From the NCBI GenBank assembly GCA_016195205.1, contig JACQAB010000072.1:1-5157 (forward strand): DNA of 5,157 nt, in the 5' to 3' direction. Numbering within the stretch: position 1 is the first letter of the stretch; each line of letters starts with the position of its first letter. The DNA comes from Pseudomonadota bacterium. GTDB taxonomy: Bacteria; Pseudomonadota; Alphaproteobacteria; UBA9219; RGZA01. The notes under the pieces were generated by a model, which did not search any database, had not been told where the DNA came from, and saw only the letters and a program-made list of their open reading frames with translations. This document shows, piece by piece, positions 1 through 5,157 of this stretch. The translations under genes were made by a program, and so were the position numbers.

Positions 1-2
1 CG

Positions 3-833
3 GAACTGCAAAAAGCCTTCGATCATGCCGCGGCGCAGGCCGGACCATCGCGCCTTCGCGAAACGTTTGAAACAATTTTCGACAATCTTCAGAAGTGGGA
101 GAAGTTTTTTGCCCAATACCCTTCCACCGCTTCGTTTGAGCAGGCGCTTTGCCGTCAGTTGAACCTGGATGATACACCCGAGGAAGAAGCCTATCTCGCC
201 TCGCTTTGCCGCGCGCCGGAGGTGAATGAGGCATCCTTAAAACTTCTTGCCAAAACTTTTTCGGAAACTTCAAAACTCGAACAAGACGCCGCAAGAAAAA
301 TGACGCCATGGCTGGAAAACATGGAAGCGCGCGTCGGCGGGTTTGAAGAATATGCCGGTGCTTTCTTGACGCAAAAGTTTTTACGCAACAAAAAACTTCC
401 TACCGACGGCACGCGTAAAAAATATCCGGATATTGCCGCTCTTTTCGATCAAGAGGCTGATCGCGTGGAAGCCATCATGCACCGCCTGCTGGTCCTGCGC
501 TTTTTGAAGAAACAGGCGGCCTGGCGCCGGCTTTTTGCGCATTTATGGCAGCAATTGCAGGCTACAAAGGCCGCGCAGGCGGCGCTGACCTATGAAGACC
601 TCATCCTGCGCACGCGCGCGCTGCTGAAAAAACGGGGCTTATGTGAATGGGTGCTGTATAAGCTAGATGGCGGCATCGATCATCTTCTAGTGGATGAGGC
701 GCAAGACACTTCTCCCGCGCAGTGGGACATTCTTTTCGCCCTGCTGGATGAATTTTTATCGGGTAAAGGCGCACGTATGGAACCGCGCGTTTCGGCGAAC
801 CATCTTATGTCGAGCTTTGGCCGCCGGTTGTGA
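3..833 (+). CDS. addA: AddA double-strand break repair helicase, middle part; 5'-incomplete and prematurely terminated
   Basis: AddA is the helicase-nuclease subunit of AddAB, the RecBCD counterpart that resects double-strand ends for RecA recombination in the cytoplasm. The frame is open from base 3 and has no start in the window. The TTG at 159 is internal, because the reading upstream (for example FETIFDNLQKWEKFF) is protein-like and continuous. About 276 residues are visible, covering the region before and including helicase motif II. YEDLI (591-605) precedes the Walker B box DEAQDTS (693-713), followed by PAQWDILFALLDEF, typical of alphaproteobacterial AddA. After GKGAR (762-776) similarity stops. 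The frame ends at TGA 831-833 after about 18 residues unlike the family. The expected motif III (VGD.KQSIY.FQGA) is absent in every frame. Walker A and the N-terminus must lie left of the window, probably after addB. I read this as one half of a broken addA; the family call is firm, and whether the break is biological or an assembly error is open. Confidence 0.93.
   Translation, partial: ELQKAFDHAAAQAGPSRLRETFETIFDNLQKWEKFFAQYPSTASFEQALCRQLNLDDTPEEEAYLASLCRAPEVNEASLKLLAKTFSETSKLEQDAARKMTPWLENMEARVGGFEEYAGAFLTQKFLRNKKLPTDGTRKKYPDIAALFDQEADRVEAIMHRLLVLRFLKKQAAWRRLFAHLWQQLQATKAAQAALTYEDLILRTRALLKKRGLCEWVLYKLDGGIDHLLVDEAQDTSPAQWDILFALLDEFLSGKGARMEPRVSANHLMSSFGRRL
767..830 (+). other. Deletion/frameshift junction inside addA
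   Basis: Upstream of this interval the AddA frame is position mod 3 = 0; downstream it is mod 3 = 2. The downstream frame is closed by TAA at 764-766, so the switch must fall at 767-830, and by family similarity near 776-790. Frame 2 reads TARFGEPSYVELWPPVV from 782, matching the AddA stretch just before the C-terminal helicase half (R-x-G-x-x-G-x-VELWP). Only about 95 nt separate DEAQDTS from VELWP, whereas I recall roughly 115-120 residues there in intact family members. A loss of about 80-90 residues is therefore inferred, with a length equal to 1 modulo 3. A single-base error cannot explain it. Confidence 0.82.
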
Positions 834-2617
834 GCACCAAACCGGAACTTCCCGCGCCCTGGACGCCGCCGCTGACGCGTGAAGAAGGCAAGCCCGCGCC
901 GGTGCAGCTGGCTGAAAATATCGCCACCAGCATTCGCCGTTGGCTAAGTGAGGGTTGGGTTCTGGCTTCCAAAAAGCGCGCCGTAGAACCGGGGGATATT
1001 CTCATCCTTCTCCAGCGGCGCTCGAACCTTCTTCTGCCTATCGTGCGCGCGCTGAAAGACAAGCATGTGCCGGTGGCGGGAATTGACCGCATGGTGCTAG
1101 GCGAACAATCCGCTGTGCAGGATGTGTTTTCACTTTGCCGCTTCCTGCTGTTGCCGGAAGATAATTTAACTTTGGCGGAAGTTTTGCGTGGGCCGTTCAT
1201 CCGTCTTTCCGATGAGCAACTCTTCACGTTGGCGCATGGCCGCGGGGAAAAATCGCTGTGGGGAAGATTGCAGCAGGCCACGGCGCATGAAAAAACCGCC
1301 GCCTATTTAAAGCATCTGCTTTCCACCACCGATTATCGGCCGGCTTTTACGCTGCTGAACGAAATTCTGTTCAAGTCTTGCCCAGCCGATGAAACCAGCG
1401 GCCAGCACGCGCTGGTGCGCCGCTTGGGGCCCGATGCCACCGACCCGCTCGAACAGCTTTTGGCCGCGGCGCTACTGCAGGAATCGGAAGTGCCTTCGCT
1501 TCAGCTTTTCGTGCAGGGCGTGATGCAAAGTAAAATACAAAGCAAGCGCGACCTCAGCAAGGCGACAGGCCAAGTGCGCATTCTTACTGTGCACAGCGCC
1601 AAGGGGCTGGAGGCGCCGATTGTGATTATTCCCGATCTGGCGCGTGATCCAAATAAAACTTCGGAAGCTGCGGCGCTGTTATGGAACGAAAACAACATGC
1701 CGCTGGTTTCGGGGGATGCCGTCCCTCTGCTGCGCGATGCCAAAGATTCTGCAAAGCTAGCCGAGTTGGAAGAGCATCGCCGCCTGCTTTATGTGGCGCT
1801 GACCCGCGCGCGTGACGTGCTCATTCTTTGCGGCCTGGCTGGAAAGGAAGATAAGGAGCCATGGCATGAATTCTGCCGCATGGGCATGGAGAGGCTTTCG
1901 GTGAAACCTGCCAACGGCATCTGGCGGCATGGAAACGAGGCCGCCTTCGCGCCGCCAGCCAAGGCTGAAACATCACAGAAAGAAAAGAGAATTGCTTTAC
2001 CGGAATGGATTTACCGGGCCGTGGAAACCACCGGCGAAAAACGCCGCTTCGTCAATCCGTCACAGGTGGCGGCGGTGAATGAAAAAATCCTGCCGCCGGT
2101 CGCGCAGCAGACGGCATTCCGGCGCGGGCAACTGCTGCACCGGTTACTGCAGATGCTGCCCGAGGCGGAAGAGGCTGCCCGTGAAAACCTGGCTTATGAA
2201 TTTCTGCTCGGCCAGTCAGGCGAGGCGGCGGAGATTTGCAAAAAGAACGCGCAGGAAGTCATGCGCGTTTTACGGCATCCCGTTTTCGCACCATTGTTCG
2301 CGCAAGGCAGCCGGGCCGAGGTTCCGGTCATCGGCCGCCTGGAAGGCAAAAGAATTTCTGGGCAGATCGACCGGTTGGCTGTCACCGAAAAGGAAGTTTT
2401 GATCATCGATTACAAAACCAACCGCCCGCCGCCGGCGCGCATCGAAGACATTCCGCGCCAATACCGGGCGCAGATGGCGGCTTATCGCGCGCTGTTGGAA
2501 AAAATTTACCCCGGGCAAAAAATGCGTTGCGCGCTGCTATGGACGCACACGCTGCAGTTGATGGAATTGGATGAGGCCATGCATCTGGAAGGGCTTGCGA
2601 TTCTGCGCGGCGCTTGA
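830..2617 (+). CDS. addA: AddA C-terminal part: helicase motifs V-VI and RecB-family nuclease domain
   Basis: This frame continues AddA after the break; the real reading extends back to about 782. The GTG at 830 is merely the first possible start and has no Shine-Dalgarno. It overlaps the upstream stop as GTGA. Residues counted from GTG: DILILLQRRSNLLLPIV near 56-72, then DRMVLGEQSAVQDVFSLCRF and LLPEDNLTLAEVLRGPF, characteristic of alphaproteobacterial AddA. Helicase motif V (RILTVHSAKGLEAP) is near 250, and motif VI (LLYVALTRARDVLIL) starts at 319. The RecB-like PD-(D/E)xK nuclease follows, with the helix histidine in GQLLHRLL (H437), GQIDRL (D514) and IIDYKTN (D527, K529), so all key nuclease residues are present. 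The C-terminus (YRAQMAAYRALL, LLWTHT) is family-like. There is no further stop or shift, so any lesion is single and probably recent or artefactual. Without motifs III/IV this part should not have helicase activity by itself. Confidence 0.93.
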   Translation: MSTKPELPAPWTPPLTREEGKPAPVQLAENIATSIRRWLSEGWVLASKKRAVEPGDILILLQRRSNLLLPIVRALKDKHVPVAGIDRMVLGEQSAVQDVFSLCRFLLLPEDNLTLAEVLRGPFIRLSDEQLFTLAHGRGEKSLWGRLQQATAHEKTAAYLKHLLSTTDYRPAFTLLNEILFKSCPADETSGQHALVRRLGPDATDPLEQLLAAALLQESEVPSLQLFVQGVMQSKIQSKRDLSKATGQVRILTVHSAKGLEAPIVIIPDLARDPNKTSEAAALLWNENNMPLVSGDAVPLLRDAKDSAKLAELEEHRRLLYVALTRARDVLILCGLAGKEDKEPWHEFCRMGMERLSVKPANGIWRHGNEAAFAPPAKAETSQKEKRIALPEWIYRAVETTGEKRRFVNPSQVAAVNEKILPPVAQQTAFRRGQLLHRLLQMLPEAEEAARENLAYEFLLGQSGEAAEICKKNAQEVMRVLRHPVFAPLFAQGSRAEVPVIGRLEGKRISGQIDRLAVTEKEVLIIDYKTNRPPPARIEDIPRQYRAQMAAYRALLEKIYPGQKMRCALLWTHTLQLMELDEAMHLEGLAILRGA

Positions 2618-2647
2618 CCCCGGCTTTTGTGAAACCATATCCTTCAG

Positions 2648-2754
2648 TGTCATCCCGGAAGCCGCGAAGCGGCTATCCGGGATCCCATTTTATTACTTCT
2701 AGCCAAAAACCAAATGGGATCCCGGGTCTTCGCTGCGCTACGCCCGGGATGACA
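2648..2754. repeat. Inverted pair of 43-bp dispersed palindromic repeats between addA and trxA
   Basis: The left copy (2648-2690) and the reverse complement of the right copy (2712-2754) match at 34 of 43 positions by eye, around a 21-nt A/T-rich spacer (2691-2711). The outer 11 bases (TGTCATCCCGG) and inner 15 bases (CCGGGATCCCATTT and neighbours, one mismatch further in) are shared. The middle 16 bases diverge. The left copy also folds alone: AGCCGC (2660-2665), loop GAA, GCGGCT (2669-2674), nested in CCCGG (2654-2658) and CCGGG (2677-2681). This is the GTCATCCCGG...GGGATCCC type of intergenic palindrome that I know as widespread in alphaproteobacterial genomes. The right arm is followed directly by TTTT (2755-2758), so the whole element could act as a weak intrinsic terminator, an attenuator or an mRNA-stabilising hairpin. 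The role is inferred; the structure is seen directly. Confidence 0.85.
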
Positions 2755-2766
2755 TTTTGATCATTC

Positions 2767-2772
2767 AAGGAG
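2767..2772 (+). promoter_or_regulatory. Shine-Dalgarno site of trxA
   Basis: AAGGAG lies 7 nt before the GTG start at 2780 and settles that start. It begins only 12 nt after the right arm of the inverted repeat pair, so pairing of the hairpin and ribosome loading could interfere with each other. Confidence 0.85.
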
Positions 2773-2779
2773 AACCTAC

Positions 2780-3109
2780 GTGGCCCAATCCACCCTCGCC
2801 GTTACCGACGCCAGCTTTGAAAACGACGTGCTTAAATCATCCAAGCCCGTGCTGGTGGATTTTTGGGCGGAATGGTGCGGCCCCTGCAAAATGATCGGCC
2901 CGCTGCTGGAAGACGTGGCGAAAGACATGGCCGCGCGCGTCACCGTGGCCAAGGTGAACATCGACGAGAACCCCATGGTGCCGAGCAAGTATGGTGTGCG
3001 CGGCATTCCCACGCTGATGCTGTTCAAGGGTGGCCAACTGGTGGATACGCGCGTGGGCGCCATGCCGAAGTCACAGCTCACGCAGTGGCTGGAAGGGGCG
3101 CTCAAGTAA
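2780..3109 (+). CDS. trxA: Thioredoxin (TrxA)
   Basis: Small cytoplasmic dithiol oxidoreductase that reduces protein disulfides (ribonucleotide reductase, methionine sulfoxide reductase and others) and is itself reduced by thioredoxin reductase. It has 109 residues, the normal length of a single-domain thioredoxin. It carries FWAEWCGPCKMIGP with the redox cysteines C33 and C36, the buried acidic residue D27, VNIDENP (59-65) and the cis-proline loop GIPTLMLF (P77). There is no signal peptide, so it acts in the cytoplasm. GTG start chosen from the good AAGGAG at 7 nt spacing; MAQSTLAVTDASFENDVL fits the family N-terminus. It follows addA by 162 nt, an interval mostly filled by the inverted repeat pair. 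I recall addA-trxA adjacency in other alphaproteobacteria, so they may be co-transcribed. Nothing looks broken. Confidence 0.97.
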   Translation: MAQSTLAVTDASFENDVLKSSKPVLVDFWAEWCGPCKMIGPLLEDVAKDMAARVTVAKVNIDENPMVPSKYGVRGIPTLMLFKGGQLVDTRVGAMPKSQLTQWLEGALK

Positions 3110-3185
3110 AATTAAATCGCAGATAAATTTCTTGTAGCCATGGACCGTCTATTGTAAATTTGAGTGGATTTCAATTTGACTCGAT

Positions 3186-3190
3186 GGAGA
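3186..3190 (+). promoter_or_regulatory. Shine-Dalgarno site of the 131-residue unknown gene
   Basis: GGAGA ends 6 nt before the ATG at 3197. Its good spacing is the main non-coding evidence that the small ORF downstream is translated. Confidence 0.6.
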
Positions 3191-3196
3191 TAAGAT

Positions 3197-3592
3197 ATGA
3201 CCTCGGAATACATAGATAAACGGCTTCACGCGGCTTTTGCAGGAAAGGAAGTTTCCGTTATCGAAAAAACGGAGCCCTTTGCTTTAACGTACTCTCCGAA
3301 CAGGTTGGATTGGTTGGCGGGACTGGTGGGCTATAAAAGGCAACCACGCATTATGAAAACGCCTTTTAGGGTAAATGAATATTACGTACAGAAAGATGAT
3401 CCAGTCGTTGCCTCTATCAGAAAAATGGCGAGGCAAGCCGGATATGAAGTCGCCCTGAACATGAAACAGGAGGGGGAGGAAGAAAAACCAACTTCAAGCC
3501 GGCCTGTTGTTCATGTGGCCGTGCATACTTTGGGTGAAGCAACTCCTCAAAGCATATACAAGGTGCAGGCCTTTTCGCTGAATGCTGCCTAG
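3197..3592 (+). CDS. Hypothetical protein, 131 residues, lower-GC gene
   Basis: I do not recognise this protein. It is predicted soluble, with no signal peptide, no membrane segment and no cysteine. A basic central part (SPNRLDWLAGLVGYKRQPR, about 33-51) is followed by NEYYVQKDDPVV (60-71), a helix-like IRKMARQAG (74-82), a charged linker (MKQEGEEEKP, 89-98) and a likely beta strand, VVHVAVHTLG (104-113). The ATG has a well-spaced GGAGA. Three 60-nt stretches (3241-3300, 3361-3420, 3421-3480) count to about 43%, 40% and 53% GC, against 65% in a trxA stretch (2881-2940), suggesting a later arrival or weak codon selection. It lies 87 nt after trxA in the same direction and ends 2 nt before the stop of the opposing gene. 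It is real more likely than not, given its length, ribosome site and lack of a better overlapping frame. No function can be assigned. Confidence 0.7.
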   Translation: MTSEYIDKRLHAAFAGKEVSVIEKTEPFALTYSPNRLDWLAGLVGYKRQPRIMKTPFRVNEYYVQKDDPVVASIRKMARQAGYEVALNMKQEGEEEKPTSSRPVVHVAVHTLGEATPQSIYKVQAFSLNAA

Positions 3593-3594
3593 AG

Positions 3595-4206
3595 TTAAAA
3601 CTCAATCGGCGGGGGCGGGTCGATGGGGACGTTCAGGTCTTCCAGCAGAAGTTCCTCATCCGTCAGTTCCATCAAGCCATCCATGGCGACGCGAATATTG
3701 GTTTTAAACAGCGCGTTTTTAAACACCACGCTAGAGGTCAGCAAATAGCGGTTGTCGCGGCCAATGCCCTTATAGGTCACCGGCATCAAGCGGTCATTCA
3801 CCTTGCCCATTTCTTCTTCATTGGCGTTGTCAAGCCAAGCCACGTCGTCCGGTTTTTCGACGATGATGAAGCGTCCTAGCTGCCCGCGCACATAGTGGAA
3901 GAAGAATTTGGAATAAAGGATCACGTTCTTGCGATCCAGCTTGATGGGCGCCTTGTCATTGACGCGATAGATGATTTCATTGGTCCAGTTCATCAACTCC
4001 GCATCGCCCGGTTTATACAACATGTAGCGCGTCTGCTCATGGTCGGCGATGGTGTAGAAATTATAGCTTTCATACCAAGGCAGGGCGGCCATGCGCAGTT
4101 CCAGCGCGCTGGTGTCCATCCCCTTGGCTTCCAGCACCTCGCGCGCCTCGGCGATGATCGGCTTGGCCTTGTCGGGAGAAAGCGTGATGAAGCTAAGTTC
4201 TTTCAT
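3595..4206 (-). CDS. Hypothetical protein, 203 residues, downstream of folC
   Basis: I do not recognise the family. The protein is predicted cytosolic, with no signal peptide or clear membrane span and no cysteines. An N-terminal segment resembling strand and helix (ELSFITLSPDKAKPIIAEAR) precedes an aromatic-rich stretch at about 44-64 (WYESYNFY, TRYMLY). YSKFFFHYVRGQLGRFIIVE at about 98-117 is hydrophobic and aromatic but interrupted by basic residues. The C-terminus is acidic (ELTDEELLLEDL) and ends in DPPPPIEF (196-203). The ATG at 4206 lies 18 nt after the folC stop. Its upstream TGCGGAT is a poor Shine-Dalgarno, so translational coupling to folC is plausible. The next methionine (residue 30) would discard the protein-like N-terminus. 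Its role is unknown; the operon arrangement need not mean a folate function. Coding is well supported by length, protein-like composition and its tight fit between neighbours. Confidence 0.82.
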   Translation of the reverse strand: MKELSFITLSPDKAKPIIAEAREVLEAKGMDTSALELRMAALPWYESYNFYTIADHEQTRYMLYKPGDAELMNWTNEIIYRVNDKAPIKLDRKNVILYSKFFFHYVRGQLGRFIIVEKPDDVAWLDNANEEEMGKVNDRLMPVTYKGIGRDNRYLLTSSVVFKNALFKTNIRVAMDGLMELTDEELLLEDLNVPIDPPPPIEF

Positions 4207-4224
4207 ATCCGCAAGATAGCGCGA

Positions 4225-5157
4225 TCAGTAATGGTCGCGCAAGATAAAGCCCGCCAGGTAAAGCGACCCGGTAATTAAAATCCGGGCGGGTTTGCCGCCC
4301 GCCTGTTTTAGGCAGGTATCCAGCGCCTCTTCCAGACCGGCGCAGGTTTCGGCCTGCGTAACCCCCGCCCGTTTTGCGGCCTGGGCCAGGGCCTCGGCAT
4401 TCAGGGTTTTCGGCTCTTCCGGAATGGCCACGGCGGCCAGGGCCTGCAGATGTGGGGCCATGGGCTTTAAAAATTCTTCCGGCTGCTTGGTGTTCAGCAT
4501 GCCGCAGATAATCATCAGCGGCTTGGCGTCTTCCTCTTGCCAATGGCAAGCCTGAACGGCCAGCGCCGCCCCGGCGGAATCATTATGCCCGCCATCCAGC
4601 CATAACTCGGATCCTTCGGGAATTTTCTGCGCCAGCGGGCCTTCCTTCAGGCGCTGCAACCGCGCCGGCCACCAGGCTTCGCGCACGCCGCGGATCAGGG
4701 ATTCCGGGGAATAGGAGACGCTTTTCAAATGCGTCAGCACAGCGATAGCCGTGGCGGCATTGGCGTATTGATGATCGCCTAAAAGCAAGGGTTGCGGAAA
4801 ACGCTGGGTGAAGGCGGAAGAAAGATAGGTGAAGCCATCGCCGCTCAACGCATAACGCCAGCCGCGGTCATGAACAAAAAGCGGCGCGCCGGCCTGGGCC
4901 GCTTTTTCTTCAAGCGTGCGAAGAATGTCCGGGCTGTCTTGCGGGGCGATGACGGCGACAACGTCTTTCTTGAAAATCCCGGCTTTCTCGGCGGTGATTT
5001 TCTCCAGCGTGTCGCCCAGATATTCCTGGTGATCTTTCGAGATAGGGGTAATGACGCATAGCGCCGGGTTTGTGATCACATTGGTGGCGTCCAACCGGCC
5101 GCCCATGCCCACTTCCAGCAGTGCCACATCGGCCGGAACGCGAGAGAAAGCCAGAAA
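4225..5157 (-). CDS. folC: Folylpolyglutamate synthase / dihydrofolate synthase FolC, 5'-incomplete
   Basis: ATP-dependent Mur-ligase-type enzyme that joins glutamate to dihydropteroate and/or adds gamma-linked glutamates to folates in the cytoplasm. The frame stays open to the window edge (FLAFSRVPADVALLEVGMGG), so the GTG at 5127 is not the start. About 310 residues remain, missing the N-terminal P-loop. Visible motifs are EVGMGGRLDATN (5115-5080); ITPISKDHQEYLGDTLEKIT then EKAGIF (about 5052-4972), the metal and ATP site region; and LLGDHQYANAATAIAVL, the end of the central domain. LDGGHND (4599-4579) follows in the C-terminal domain, then ITGSLYLAG (near 4249-4275) at the C-terminus. The usual LDGAHNP or LDGGHNP motif here has Asp for Pro. 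The gene converges on trxA, an arrangement I recall from alphaproteobacterial chromosomes, where accD often precedes folC. The following 203-residue gene probably shares its transcript. Confidence 0.96.
   Translation of the reverse strand, partial: FLAFSRVPADVALLEVGMGGRLDATNVITNPALCVITPISKDHQEYLGDTLEKITAEKAGIFKKDVVAVIAPQDSPDILRTLEEKAAQAGAPLFVHDRGWRYALSGDGFTYLSSAFTQRFPQPLLLGDHQYANAATAIAVLTHLKSVSYSPESLIRGVREAWWPARLQRLKEGPLAQKIPEGSELWLDGGHNDSAGAALAVQACHWQEEDAKPLMIICGMLNTKQPEEFLKPMAPHLQALAAVAIPEEPKTLNAEALAQAAKRAGVTQAETCAGLEEALDTCLKQAGGKPARILITGSLYLAGFILRDHY

Noticed and set aside
159..161. TTG as the start of the first gene
   Set aside because: The frame is open and protein-like back to base 3, so this is an internal leucine codon of AddA.
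700..840. Programmed ribosomal frameshift or single-base sequencing error in addA
   Set aside because: Neither restores the missing motif III/IV region, which is not encoded in any frame here.
805..1281. Long minus-strand ORF (158 codons) opposite addA
   Set aside because: It lies wholly antisense to a well-recognised AddA domain and its translation looks like a low-quality Ser/Arg-rich shadow.
2776..3105. Minus-strand ORF of 109 codons covering nearly all of trxA
   Set aside because: It is an antisense shadow of a certain thioredoxin gene in GC-rich DNA; no ribosome site or protein-like motif was seen.
3132..3160. Possible promoter TTGTAG - 17 nt - TAAATT before the 131-residue gene
   Set aside because: Spacing is right, but the boxes match consensus at only 3 of 6 and 4 of 6 positions in A/T-rich DNA, which is expected by chance.
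3157..3181. Imperfect direct repeat AATTTGAGT / AATTTGACT, 16 nt apart
   Set aside because: Short and A/T-rich; no matching regulator or further copies, so it cannot be called an operator.
3895..4278. Plus-strand ORF of 127 codons opposite the 203-residue gene and the end of folC
   Set aside because: It spans two minus-strand genes and the gap between them; the minus-strand folC frame is certain and the other is more protein-like.
4193..4549. Minus-strand ORF (118 codons) in another frame of folC
   Set aside because: It overlaps the folC frame that carries LDGGHND and GSLYLAG; Gly/Arg-rich translation typical of a shadow.
4792..5061. Plus-strand ORF (89 codons) within folC
   Set aside because: Antisense to conserved FolC motifs.

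Overview
The window looks like a chromosomal segment of an alphaproteobacterium. The first gene is the alphaproteobacterial form of the AddA helicase-nuclease. It sits next to trxA and faces folC, a neighbourhood I recall from many alphaproteobacteria. An abundant alphaproteobacterial type of GTCATCCCGG...GGGATCC palindromic repeat lies between addA and trxA. GC content is moderate, around 60% in the core genes and visibly lower in one small ORF. I cannot name a genus.

Layout. Positions 3-2617 (+) hold most of addA, whose 5' end lies outside the window. The gene is broken at about 767-830. The helicase reading frame runs through motif II (DEAQDTS) and soon shifts out of frame. The downstream frame resumes at a family position that should come some 80-90 residues later. 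Helicase motifs III/IV are therefore missing, while motifs V and VI and the C-terminal nuclease domain are intact. Positions 2648-2754 hold two inverted copies of a 43-bp dispersed palindromic repeat around a 21-nt spacer. Positions 2780-3109 (+) are thioredoxin (trxA) with a strong Shine-Dalgarno. Positions 3197-3592 (+) are a small, lower-GC ORF that I do not recognise. Positions 3595-4206 (-) are a second unrecognised protein gene, which lies 18 nt downstream of folC and probably forms an operon with it. Positions 4225-5157 (-) are folC, with its 5' end beyond the window. The right-hand minus-strand pair and the left-hand plus-strand genes converge with only 2 nt between the stop codons at 3592/3595.

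Function. AddA (with AddB, presumably just upstream) processes double-strand DNA ends for RecA-dependent repair. Thioredoxin is the general disulfide reductant. FolC adds glutamates to (dihydro)folate. These are housekeeping genes with no obvious common pathway. I see no defence system, CRISPR array, transposase, tRNA or rRNA. The points most worth following up are the internal deletion/frameshift in addA, the repeat pair placed right against the trxA ribosome binding site, and the two unknown genes in the trxA-folC interval.
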